A stretch of 12,712 nucleotides of DNA, taken from NCBI GenBank assembly GCA_031549115.1, contig JAVBQJ010000119.1:1-12712 (forward strand). Reading direction: 5' to 3'. The notes under the pieces were generated by a model. That model saw only the letters and a program-made list of their open reading frames with translations, was not told where the DNA came from and did no database searches. Positions 1 to 7,150 of the stretch are shown one piece after another. The DNA is from JAVBQJ01 sp031549115. Its GTDB lineage: Bacteria > Verrucomicrobiota > Lentisphaeria > Victivallales > Victivallaceae. The first letter of the stretch is position 1. The number at the start of each line of letters is the position of its first letter. The translations under genes and the position numbers were made by a program.

Positions 1-64
1 CTGTTGTCCCTCCTCTCGTGCCTCCTCCAGCCTGATCCGCGTCTCCCCGCCCCCCGCCCCCCCG

Positions 65-134
<70 letters not shown>

Positions 135-159
135 GTTTCCCCCGCCCGACTTGCCTTTG

Positions 160-213
160 CATTTGTAATTAATGTAAATGGAGGGTATTGTTTTGGCTAT
201 GGAGTATTGTTTT
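160..213 (+). promoter_or_regulatory. Upstream control region of the AraC-type gene, with direct repeats
   Basis: The nonamer TATTGTTTT occurs at 186-194 and again at 205-213, 19 bases apart, each with GGAG shortly before it. This same-face spacing of direct repeats is typical of AraC-family operators. Just upstream, CATTT (160-164) and AAATG (176-180) form the arms of a 21-bp imperfect palindrome. The role as operator is inferred from the spacing and from position 48-75 bases ahead of the start codon. Confidence 0.4.
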
Positions 214-260
214 TAGTTGGGTAGGATCGTATCAATTTTCGTGGATTTGGCGGGTGTTGG

Positions 261-1133
261 ATGGAAAATCGTGTTGATTCGGGGTGGATGGTGGCGCATG
301 CGAACTATGCCGCGCTGGCGCCGTCGGAGCGGATCGGGCCGATGACGGTGGACAGCCGGATGTTGTTGTGGTGCCGGGCGGGGCGGGGGAGTGTCGCGGT
401 CAATGGCGGGATCCGGGAGTTGGGGGCGGGGGATTTTCTGTTGTTGCCGTGGCGCCACCGGATCGAATATCGCGCCGGGGCGGGGGAAAACTGGGAGTTG
501 GGCGGCATTCATCTGGTGTATGGAGCCGCTGCTGCGGAGGATCCGAAGCTGTTCTGGGTTTGTCATGCGGCGGATTGTCCGGGGGCGCGCAATCCGCTGC
601 ATGACGACGGCGGGTGGCCGTATGGCGCAAGAGAGGTCGTGGCCGGGCAATTGCGGCGGGTGCCGCATTGGGAGGCATTGTTCGAATACGCCGTCAACTG
701 GTATCAGCTGCCGGAGCGCGATGCCGGGAGCGCCCGGCATTTGGCGGCATTGGTGATGCGGGGGTTGGAATTGTGGTTTGCGGCCGGACCGGAAATGCCT
801 TTGCCGCTGCATTTTCAGCGGCTGCTGGAGCGTTGCCGCCGCCGATTGCGCGAACCGTTGCCGGTGGAGGTGATGTGCCGCCTGGGCGGGTGCGCCCGGG
901 CGACGCTGTTCCGGCAATTCCGGGAATACCTCGGAGAGACGCCGAATCGGTGGCTGACCCGGGAGCGGTTGGCGGCGGCGGCGGTTCAGTTGAGCCGCAC
1001 CGCCTTGTCGGCGGCGGAAATCGCCGATGCGGTCGGCATCGGCGATGCCAATTATCTGGCCAAACTGTTCCGCCGCCATTACGGGGTGACGCCGACGGCT
1101 TACCGGCGCAGCCACGGTTTGCCGGGGCGGTGA
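261..1133 (+). CDS. AraC-family transcriptional regulator
   Basis: A 290-residue DNA-binding regulator. The C-terminal ~100 residues hold the two-HTH AraC/XylS domain. The first HTH is around LPVEVMCRLGGCARATLFRQF. The second contains the AEIADAVGIGDANYLAKLFRRHYGVTPTAYRR signature. The N-terminal ~150 residues look like a cupin-type ligand-binding sensor, with GDFLLLPWRHRIEYRAGAGENW resembling the loop seen in sugar-sensing members. The ligand cannot be told from sequence. The ATG at 261 has only a weak ribosome site (GGGTGTTGG), but no better in-frame start exists. The gene ends 3 bases from the stop of the convergent gene at 1137, and no terminator is visible between them. Direct repeats upstream suggest autoregulation. 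Confidence 0.93.
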   Translation: MENRVDSGWMVAHANYAALAPSERIGPMTVDSRMLLWCRAGRGSVAVNGGIRELGAGDFLLLPWRHRIEYRAGAGENWELGGIHLVYGAAAAEDPKLFWVCHAADCPGARNPLHDDGGWPYGAREVVAGQLRRVPHWEALFEYAVNWYQLPERDAGSARHLAALVMRGLELWFAAGPEMPLPLHFQRLLERCRRRLREPLPVEVMCRLGGCARATLFRQFREYLGETPNRWLTRERLAAAAVQLSRTALSAAEIADAVGIGDANYLAKLFRRHYGVTPTAYRRSHGLPGR

Positions 1134-1136
1134 GCG

Positions 1137-1673
1137 TCAGCGGCCGCGGGGTCCGGGGCCCGGATTACGCTCCGGTCCACGTTCTGAACCTCGTTCCGGA
1201 CCTCGTTCCGGGCTGCGCTCCGGGCCACGTTCGGTCCGTTGCGGAGCCGGTTGCGTCCGGACGTAAGCCGGACGCGGGCGCACATAGCGGTGAGTGTACG
1301 GGGAAACGTAGATGATCTGCGGTTCCGGGGCGACGATCGACTGCCGCACCACCACGGCCGGCGTGGTCACGATCGGTTGAACGACGGCGGGTTGTTCGAC
1401 GATTGTGGTGGTTTGCGTCACTGTTTCCGTGGAATTCACGACTGTGGTTTGGGTTACTGTGGTTTGGGTTACGGTGGTCGGTTGGGTGACGACGACGACC
1501 GGTTGCGTCACCACGACGGTTTTCGGGGTGGCGATTTCGACGACGTCGCCGACCAGGTGAACGATTCCGGCGGCCAGGGCCAGTCCCGACGGTTCGGGGC
1601 CATGGGCTATGGCGGCGGGGGTTCCGGCCAGCACTGCGATTCCTGCCAGAGCGACAAATAAAGTTTTGTTCAT
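1137..1673 (-). CDS. Secreted low-complexity protein with VTQTT and RGPE repeats
   Basis: A 178-residue protein with no recognised function. The first ~22 residues (MNKTLFVALAGIAVLAGTPA) form a signal peptide with likely cleavage after AIA, so export is expected. A Thr/Val/Gln-rich middle follows, built on TVTQTT units; one 15-base unit is perfectly duplicated at 1441-1455 and 1456-1470. Next comes a tyrosine/proline stretch (IIYVSPYTHRYVRPRPAYVR). The tail, about 30 residues, is a basic four-residue repeat (RGPE/RSPE). The start is taken at 1673, not 1679, because AGGAAAGGAG at 1690-1681 lies 7 bases from the 1673 ATG but only 1 base from the 1679 ATG. It could be a surface or matrix-binding protein, but that is speculation. 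Confidence 0.75.
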   Translation of the reverse strand: MNKTLFVALAGIAVLAGTPAAIAHGPEPSGLALAAGIVHLVGDVVEIATPKTVVVTQPVVVVTQPTTVTQTTVTQTTVVNSTETVTQTTTIVEQPAVVQPIVTTPAVVVRQSIVAPEPQIIYVSPYTHRYVRPRPAYVRTQPAPQRTERGPERSPERGPERGSERGPERNPGPGPRGR

Positions 1674-1680
1674 ATGCATG

Positions 1681-1690
1681 CTCCTTTCCT
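1681..1690 (-). promoter_or_regulatory. Ribosome binding site that fixes the start at 1673
   Basis: On the minus strand this reads AGGAAAGGAG. Two in-frame ATGs follow. Spacing favours the second, at 1673-1671. Confidence 0.7.
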
Positions 1691-1747
1691 GGGCTTACGG
1701 CATTTCGCATACCCGCGGTGCCGTTCTGCCAATTAAAATGCTTCATG

Positions 1748-1804
1748 AGGCGATTTTATTGTGGCGGGAAGGAAAGAAATTGCAATTCCCGAACGAAATC
1801 GCCT
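1748..1804 (-). terminator. Nested inverted repeat at the end of the tatD operon
   Basis: AGGCGATTT (1748-1756) pairs with AAATCGCCT (1796-1804). Inside it, CGGGAA (1765-1770) pairs with TTCCCG (1786-1791). The outer arm reaches into the tatD stop codon. It sits where the minus-strand operon should end, but no good U-run follows, so it is a weak terminator candidate or an mRNA 3'-end stabiliser. The rest of the 1680-1803 gap holds the start region of the secreted-protein gene. Confidence 0.3.
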
Positions 1805-2589
1805 TATTCCGGCAGTCCGAAGAAGCGGTGGGCGTTGGCGGTGGTGCGTTCGCAGGTGGCTTCGAGGCTTTCGCATTGCTCCGACGCGACCCGTTTGGCG
1901 ACTTCGACGAGGTAGGCCGGGTGATTGGTCTTGCCCCGGTACGGGATCGGCGCCAGATAGGGCGAATCGGTTTCCAGCAGCAGCCGGTCGGGGGGAATCA
2001 CCCGCAGGGTTTCCCGGATATTGACCGCTTTGTTAAAGGTCACGATGCCGGTGACGCCCAGCCAGGCTCCCAGCGCCAGAAAGCGCTCCGCCCACTCCGG
2101 CGTCCCGGCGAAACAGTGGACCACGAAACGCCCGCCGGAGTTGGCGAAGTCGCGCAGCAGCGTGTGGGCGTCTTCGTAGGCGTCGAAGCGGGCTTCGGCA
2201 TCGCGGCAGTGCACGATGGCGGGGAGCTGCCACGCCAGCGCCAGCGCGAGGAATTCTTCGAATACCTGCCGCTGGCGGCTGCGCGGCGCGAAATCGTAAA
2301 AATAATCCAGCCCGAGTTCGCCGATGGCCGCCAGCTTCGGGTCGCCGCGGAATGCGGCGAATTCTTCGGCGGCTTTGCCGGTGAATTCCTCGGCGCTGTG
2401 CGGATGGACGCCGCAGGCGAACCAACTGCCGGGAATGGCGTGGGCGAAGGCGCGGGCATGGTGCGATTCGGTTAAATTGGCGCCGACCGCCATCAATTCG
2501 AAGCGCCAACCCGGCGGCAGCTGCCGGCAGAACTCCTCCGGTGTCTGTTCGCCGTAAAAATGAAAATGCGAGTCGAAAATCGTGATCAT
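1804..2589 (-). CDS. TatD-family metal-dependent deoxyribonuclease
   Basis: A 261-residue hydrolase, the usual family length, expected to be a cytosolic (beta/alpha)8 metal-dependent nuclease. Visible family motifs in order are DSHFHF (the DxHxH metal site), GVHPH, AIGELGLDY (metal-bridging Glu), IVHCRDA, VHCFAGT, LLLETDSPYLAP (catalytic Asp) and RGKTNHPAYL. The motif's last residue is Phe where Leu is more common. The start is taken at ATG 2589 because its ATGA overlaps the TGA stop of the upstream exonuclease gene by 4 bases, which implies translational coupling. A longer open frame runs upstream to 2988 but lies inside that gene. Known homologues act in DNA repair or 3'-5' trimming; the substrate here is not certain. 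Confidence 0.93.
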   Translation of the reverse strand: MITIFDSHFHFYGEQTPEEFCRQLPPGWRFELMAVGANLTESHHARAFAHAIPGSWFACGVHPHSAEEFTGKAAEEFAAFRGDPKLAAIGELGLDYFYDFAPRSRQRQVFEEFLALALAWQLPAIVHCRDAEARFDAYEDAHTLLRDFANSGGRFVVHCFAGTPEWAERFLALGAWLGVTGIVTFNKAVNIRETLRVIPPDRLLLETDSPYLAPIPYRGKTNHPAYLVEVAKRVASEQCESLEATCERTTANAHRFFGLPE

Positions 2590-3143
2590 CCGGCGGGCTC
2601 CCGTTCCAGAAGCGCGTTGAGTATGCGGGCCAGAAGTTGCACGGTCCACTCGACGTCGGCGTCGGCGCGGTGCGCCTGCATGCCTGCGACGGTGTCCTTC
2701 AATTGAAAGGAATGGCGCAGATTCTGCAAGCTGTAGCTGGGCAAGCCCGGAAACACCTTTCGGCTCAGCGTCAGCGAATCGAGCGTTTTGCCTTTCCACA
2801 GCGGCAACCCGCTGCGGGCGAGGCTCTCCTGCAGAAACCCGAGGTCGAAGCGGGCGTTGTGCGCCACCAGCGTCGAACCCTGCGCCAGATCCAGAAACTG
2901 ATAGCCGACATCGGTGAAGTGCGGCGCGTCGACGACCATGTCGTCGGTGATGTGGTGAATCCGGCTGACCGCCATCGGGATCGGGCATCCGGGATTGACC
3001 AGCGACTGGTAGCCGGTGCGCCCGCCGTCCGGGTCGATCCGGACGGCGGCGATCTGGACGATCCGGTGCCGGGACGGGCTCATGCCGGTGGTTTCGACGT
3101 CGAATACCGTGAACGGGCCGAGTTCATGCCAGTGTTTGCGCAT
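2586..3143 (-). CDS. DEDDh 3'-5' exonuclease (DnaQ-like)
   Basis: A 185-residue single-domain exonuclease related to the proofreading subunit of DNA polymerase III. Exo I is FDVETTG, with acidic D15 and E17. Exo II is HNARFDLGFL, with D100. Exo III is HRADAD, with H158 and D163, which is the DEDDh type. It is much shorter than PolC and lacks a polymerase or helicase partner domain, so it may be a stand-alone exonuclease or an epsilon-like protein. The start at 3143 follows AAAGGAG 4 bases upstream; an in-frame extension to 3188 would overlap rpe and has no clear ribosome site. It lies second in the rpe-exonuclease-tatD operon, 10 bases after the rpe stop. Confidence 0.92.
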   Translation of the reverse strand: MRKHWHELGPFTVFDVETTGMSPSRHRIVQIAAVRIDPDGGRTGYQSLVNPGCPIPMAVSRIHHITDDMVVDAPHFTDVGYQFLDLAQGSTLVAHNARFDLGFLQESLARSGLPLWKGKTLDSLTLSRKVFPGLPSYSLQNLRHSFQLKDTVAGMQAHRADADVEWTVQLLARILNALLEREPAG

Positions 3144-3153
3144 CGGACTCCTT

Positions 3154-3861
3154 TCAGACGTGGCAGGGCAGGAAGCGGGCGGCGGCATGGAGGCGTTCGA
3201 TCGCCGTGGCGGCGCCCTCCGGGTGGCGGAATACCGCGGTACCGGCGACCAGCATGTTGGCGCCGGCGCGGGTTACCGATTCGACGGTGCGTTCATCGAC
3301 GCCGCCGTCGACTTCGAGGTGGACTTTGCGTCCGAGCTGATGAATGGCGTCGTAAATGGCGCGGATTTTCGGGACCTGGCCGGCCATGAAGCTCTGGCCG
3401 CCGAAGCCGGGTTCGACGGTCATCACCAGCACCAGGTCGAGCTGCGGCAGCCACGGGAAGATGGCCTCCGCCGGGGTGCCGGGCTTCAGCGACATGCCGA
3501 CGGTGACGCCGGCGGCGCGGATGGTATCGATCACGTGCTGGGTGTCCTCTTCGCATTCGAGGTGAAAGGTGATGTGGTCGCTGCCGGATTTGACGAAGGC
3601 CTCGACATAGCGCGACGGCTGGCTCAGCATCAGATGGGTGTCGAAAACGAGATTCGAATGTTTGCGGATCGAGGTGACGGCGGGGGGGCCGAAGGTCAGG
3701 TTGGGGACGAAGTGTCCGTCCATGATATCGAGATGGAGCAGATCGGCGCCGGCTCCGGTGACGCGTTGGATTTCCTGATTGAGGGCGCCGAAGTCGGCGG
3801 CGAGGACGGACGGTGCGACGGTGATTGCATCGAGGGCGAGATGGAGAATGTTGTGCTTCAT
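3154..3861 (-). CDS. rpe: Ribulose-phosphate 3-epimerase
   Basis: A 235-residue TIM-barrel enzyme that interconverts ribulose 5-phosphate and xylulose 5-phosphate in the pentose phosphate pathway. The family signatures are clear: VAPSVLAADF (S18), HLDIMDGHFVPN (H43, D45), FDTHLML (H76), MTVEPGFGGQSF (phosphate loop) and LEVDGGV (D185). The metal ligands H43, D45, H76 and D185 and the acid/base pair D45/D185 are all present. The first ~12 residues are an extension not usual in the family. The ATG at 3861 has only a loose ribosome site (AAAGG about 13 bases upstream), but no better start exists. It leads an operon with an exonuclease and TatD, and a promoter candidate lies about 40 bases upstream. 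Confidence 0.97.
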   Translation of the reverse strand: MKHNILHLALDAITVAPSVLAADFGALNQEIQRVTGAGADLLHLDIMDGHFVPNLTFGPPAVTSIRKHSNLVFDTHLMLSQPSRYVEAFVKSGSDHITFHLECEEDTQHVIDTIRAAGVTVGMSLKPGTPAEAIFPWLPQLDLVLVMTVEPGFGGQSFMAGQVPKIRAIYDAIHQLGRKVHLEVDGGVDERTVESVTRAGANMLVAGTAVFRHPEGAATAIERLHAAARFLPCHV

Positions 3862-3900
3862 GTCCGGTAAACAGCCTTTCGCGTTATTTTTTTACTCTAT

Positions 3901-3929
3901 AAAATAGCGTCGGAAAGCCCTGAAAGCAA
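3901..3929 (-). promoter_or_regulatory. Candidate sigma-70 promoter of the rpe operon
   Basis: On the minus strand TTGCTT (3929-3924) is followed 17 bases later by TATTTT (3906-3901). Transcription would start near 3894, giving a leader of about 33 bases. Both hexamers are imperfect. Confidence 0.4.
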
Positions 3930-3958
3930 GCGCCGGGGTAGATTTTTCGCCCCTCGCA

Positions 3959-3967
3959 TGCTATAAT
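3959..3967 (+). promoter_or_regulatory. Extended -10 promoter candidate ahead of mnmE
   Basis: TGC followed by TATAAT (3962-3967) is a perfect -10 with the TG extension. The -35 position (3939-3944, TAGATT) is poor, as is tolerated in extended -10 promoters. A start near 3974 would place the whole structured repeat (4001-4291) in the 5' leader of mnmE, about 350 bases long. It diverges from the rpe promoter. Confidence 0.5.
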
Positions 3968-4000
3968 AAAGAAAGAAAAAAACAAAAAAAATCAAATAGA

Positions 4001-4291
4001 GCCGATGGCGAAGCCGAAACCGAGCGCAAAGCGCGAGGGGGAAGAGCAAGTCCGAAGGACGTAGCGAGCGAAGCGGCGGTTCTGCACTCCGTCATACGGA
4101 GGCGCGGTCCAGCGGCGAACACGCTGGTCGCCCCAGGCGCGTAGCGCCTCGAAAGGGGCGAAATTGTAAGTAAGAATCGGCGGGAGCCGATTCGGAGCCG
4201 CTTGAGGGAGCGATGGTGTCGATTTGACCGGATGCGTGAGCGACGGTCAAATCGACACACGGAGCGGACGAAACGCCGCACCGGCGGCGAA
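4001..4291 (+). ncRNA. Structured repeat, copy 1, ahead of mnmE
   Basis: A chain of hairpins follows an A-rich tract (about 3966-3997). Stems seen, in order: GGC-gaa-GCC (4007-4015); GCGC-aaa-GCGC (4024-4034); GTCC-gaa-GGAC (4050-4060); CTCCG-tcata-CGGAG (4087-4101); CCAGCG with a 7-base loop and CGCTGG (4109-4127); CGCCCC/GGGGCG (4129-4134/4155-4160) enclosing AGGCGC-gta-GCGCCT; GAATCGGC-ggga-GCCGATTC (4174-4193); a perfect 14-bp stem (4216-4229/4245-4258) around a GCGTGAGCGA loop; CGCCGC-accg-GCGGCG (4274-4289). Blocks 4071-4130 and 4262-4291 nearly match copy 2. No protein is credible here. Plus-strand RNA is inferred from the GNRA-like loops; on the minus strand the A-rich tract would instead look like a terminator U-tract. 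It may be a leader RNA or a mobile structured repeat. Confidence 0.6.
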
Positions 4292-4325
4292 AAGAGAACC
4301 GAAAAGCGAAGGGACTGACAGCGGC

Positions 4326-5669
4326 ATGAACACCGTGGATACGATAGCCGCGATCGCGGGGGGCGTGGGCGGCGCGATTTCGATCGTGCGGATATCCGGC
4401 ATGGAAGCGCTGACGGTGGCGCAGCGGGTCTGGCGCGGGCAACGGCCGTTTACCGGCGAGACGCCGCGAACATTGCAGCTCGGGCGGGTGGCTTCGGGGG
4501 ATCAGGCGCTTTTCGTCTATATGCCGGGACCGGCGAGTTACACCGGCGAAGATGTGGTGGAAATCCAGGGGCACGGCGGCAACCAGGCGATGCGTTCGAC
4601 GTTACAGACGGTGCTGGAGGCGGGGGCGCGGCTGGCGGAGCCGGGGGAATTCACCTTTCGGGCGTTTGTCAACGGCAAGATGGATTTGACCCAGGCGGAG
4701 GCGGTCGGCGATGTGATCGTGGCGCGGAATGCCGGGGCGTTGGAGTTGGCCGAGCGGCAGTTGGAGGGGCGCCTGGGCGCGGCGGTGCGCCGGATCCGGG
4801 CGGAGCTGGTGCATGAGTTGGCCGAATTGGAGTCGCGCCTCGACTTCCCGGAGGAGAATCTGGACTGGGGCGCGACCGAAGCCGTATTGGAACGGCTGAA
4901 CCGGATGCGGCAGGACACCGCGCAACTGGCCGCCACCGAACAATCCGGGCGCATCTGGCGCGAGGGGGTGCGGCTGGTATTGGCCGGGCATCCGAACAGC
5001 GGCAAATCCAGCCTGATGAATTATCTGCTGGGCCGCGACCGGGCGATTGTGACCGAAATCGCCGGCACTACCCGGGACACGCTGGAAGAGACGGTGATGC
5101 TGCGCCATGTCCCCTGGGTATTGACCGATACCGCGGGATTGCGCGAAGCCGACAACCCGGTCGAAGTCATCGGCATCGCCCGTTCGAAGCAGGCGCTGGA
5201 ACAGGCCGAAGTGGTGTTATGGTTGCTGGACGCGACTGCGGAGGCGGAAACGGAAGCCGCCGGATTGCGGAGGTGGCAGCCCGCTTCCGGTTGCCGGGTG
5301 ATCGCGGTGTGGAATAAAATCGACCGGGTGCCGGAGCGCGAATTGCCCGGTTTGCCGGTCCCGGCGGTGCGGATTTCCGCTCTGACCGGCGCGGGGATGG
5401 ACGACTTGCTCGACGCGATGGAGCGGGAGTTGTGGGAGCAGGGCACCGGGGCGGAACCGGAGGTTGCGGTCAACGCGCGCCACGCGGAACAGCTGCGCAT
5501 CGCGCTGGAGGCATTCGACGGCGCGGTGGCGCCGCTTTTGGAGGAGCGTTGGGAGGTGGCGGCGGTGTTCTGGCATCAGGCGGTGACCGCGCTGGGCCGG
5601 ATTACCGGCGAGACCGCCGAACCGGATCTGCTCGAAGATATTTTCAGCCGTTTTTGTCTGGGGAAATAA
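4326..5669 (+). CDS. mnmE: tRNA modification GTPase MnmE
   Basis: A 447-residue GTPase that, with MnmG, installs the 5-aminomethyl or carboxymethylaminomethyl group on U34 of tRNA; MnmG is not in this window. Residues ~1-120 form the folate-binding N-terminal domain (GGVGGAISIVRISG, PGPASYTGEDVVEIQGHGG). A helical domain surrounds an inserted G domain: P-loop GHPNSGKSS (221-229), GTTRDT (G2/K-loop), DTAGL (268-272) and NKID (330-333). The C-terminus is FCLGK, carrying the conserved Cys (C444); Ile is more usual than Leu there. The start at 4326 follows AAGGGA 11 bases upstream. Its frame is open further upstream only through the repeat. The stop overlaps the rpoN start by one base (TAATG). 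Confidence 0.97.
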   Translation: MNTVDTIAAIAGGVGGAISIVRISGMEALTVAQRVWRGQRPFTGETPRTLQLGRVASGDQALFVYMPGPASYTGEDVVEIQGHGGNQAMRSTLQTVLEAGARLAEPGEFTFRAFVNGKMDLTQAEAVGDVIVARNAGALELAERQLEGRLGAAVRRIRAELVHELAELESRLDFPEENLDWGATEAVLERLNRMRQDTAQLAATEQSGRIWREGVRLVLAGHPNSGKSSLMNYLLGRDRAIVTEIAGTTRDTLEETVMLRHVPWVLTDTAGLREADNPVEVIGIARSKQALEQAEVVLWLLDATAEAETEAAGLRRWQPASGCRVIAVWNKIDRVPERELPGLPVPAVRISALTGAGMDDLLDAMERELWEQGTGAEPEVAVNARHAEQLRIALEAFDGAVAPLLEERWEVAAVFWHQAVTALGRITGETAEPDLLEDIFSRFCLGK

Positions 5670-7117
5670 TGGCGACACTGGGCACAGCATTACAACAGGG
5701 GGTTCACCAGCGGCAGGAGCAGCAGCTTTCGCCGGCGCAATTTCAGGCGTTGGAGATGCTGACCGCGCCGGTGCTGGAGTTGCAGCAGCGCATCGACCAG
5801 GAGTTGGCGCTCAATCCGGTGCTGGAGCTGGAGGCGCTTCCGGGCGAGCTGTTGGCCGGCGATCCGGTGGCGGGGGTCACCGAAGCGGAGCTGCGCCCCG
5901 ACGCCGACGAACGGATCGACCGCGACGACGGTTTTGCCGAGTTGGCCGAATTGGCGGAGGGGTGGCAGGATTTCGGCACCGGGATGACGGAAGCGAATCC
6001 GGATGCGGAGCGGCGGCAGGAGTATTATTTCAACAGCCTCGCCGCCGACGCGACACCGGCGGAAAAGCTGCTGGAGCAAGTCCGGTGGCTCGACGTCCCG
6101 GAACCGGTGAAAAACGCCGCCCGCCACATCGTCGAAGCATTGGATGAGCGCGGTTATCTGGGTCGGGGCTTGGCGGAATTGGCGCAGGAAACAGGGGGCG
6201 GTCTGGCGGATTATGAGGAGGCGTTGCGCCTGGTGCAATGCTTCGATCCGGCGGGGATCGCCGCCCGGAATCTGGTGGAGTGCCTGACATTGCAGTTGGA
6301 GCGGCGCGGCGAAGGGGATGACGTGCTGTTCGAGTTGGTGGAGAATTACCTGGAGGATATCGCCCATAACCGTTTGCCGCAGGTGGCGAAGGCGCTGGAG
6401 CTGACGCTGCCGGAGCTGCAGGAGTACCTGGAACGGTTGAAGGGTTTGACCACGACGCCTTACCGGCAGCTGGAGGACGCGTCGCCCGGTTATGTCGCGC
6501 CGGAATTGAAGGTGCGGTTCCGGGACGGGGAGCCGGTGATTACCGGCCACGACCAGTGGCTGCCGCGGTTACGGATCAACCCGGAGTATCTGGAAATGTA
6601 CAATGATCCGACCACGCCGGCGGCGACGAAGGCGTATTTGCGGGAGAAGATCATGAAGGCGCAGGAGTTGTTCGGTAATCTGGAGTTCCGGTCGAGCACG
6701 TTGCGCCGGATCACGGAGACGCTGACGGTGCTGCAGCACGATTTTTTCGCCGGCGGGCCGGAGCAATTGAAGCCGTTGACGATGCGGCAGGTGGCGGACC
6801 GGTTGGGGGTGCACGAGACGACGGTGAGCCGGGCGGTGGCGGGCAAATACCTGGATACGCCGTTCGGTGTGGTGGAGTTCCGGAAGTTTTTTTCCGGGGG
6901 GTACACGAACGAGTCGGGGGAGGAGGTGGCGTCGTCGGCGATTCACGGTTTGATCCGGGAGCTGGTGGATGAGGAGGATGGAGCGAAGCCGTTGTCGGAT
7001 GAAGCGATTGCGCAGGAGCTGCAGAAGCGCGGCTTCCCGGTGGCGCGCCGGACGGTGGCGAAATACCGCGGCATCCTCGGAATCCTCCCCACCAACCTCC
7101 GCCGCAAGCACATATGA
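5669..7117 (+). CDS. rpoN: RNA polymerase sigma-54 factor
   Basis: A 482-residue alternative sigma factor that recognises -24/-12 promoters and needs AAA+ activators. Region I is the Gln/Leu-rich N-terminus (ALQQGVHQRQEQQLSPAQFQ and ELQQRIDQELALNP). An acidic region II follows. The core-binding and DNA-binding region III includes VHETTVSRAVAGKYLDTPFGVVEFRKFFSGG, which holds the helix-turn-helix. The RpoN box ARRTVAKYR is at 459-467. The length is typical. The ATG at 5669 overlaps the mnmE stop (TAATG), so the two are translated from one message, with GGGG 5 bases upstream as ribosome site. The pairing with mnmE is not usual. The stop is followed by an A-rich tract and repeat copy 2. Confidence 0.97.
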   Translation: MATLGTALQQGVHQRQEQQLSPAQFQALEMLTAPVLELQQRIDQELALNPVLELEALPGELLAGDPVAGVTEAELRPDADERIDRDDGFAELAELAEGWQDFGTGMTEANPDAERRQEYYFNSLAADATPAEKLLEQVRWLDVPEPVKNAARHIVEALDERGYLGRGLAELAQETGGGLADYEEALRLVQCFDPAGIAARNLVECLTLQLERRGEGDDVLFELVENYLEDIAHNRLPQVAKALELTLPELQEYLERLKGLTTTPYRQLEDASPGYVAPELKVRFRDGEPVITGHDQWLPRLRINPEYLEMYNDPTTPAATKAYLREKIMKAQELFGNLEFRSSTLRRITETLTVLQHDFFAGGPEQLKPLTMRQVADRLGVHETTVSRAVAGKYLDTPFGVVEFRKFFSGGYTNESGEEVASSAIHGLIRELVDEEDGAKPLSDEAIAQELQKRGFPVARRTVAKYRGILGILPTNLRRKHI

Positions 7118-7150
7118 AAATTCTTGAAAATAAAAAACAAAAATAAATAA

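Noticed and set aside
213..1115. Minus-strand open frame of 300 codons opposite the AraC-type gene
   Set aside because: Arg/Pro/Gln-rich shadow; the plus-strand frame has full AraC motifs.
3961..4281. Minus-strand open frame of 106 codons through the mnmE-side repeat
   Set aside because: Arg/Ser-rich translation with no family motifs, ending in a Phe/Leu run that is just the A-rich tract read backwards; the similar frames over copy 2 reflect the repeat, not a protein.
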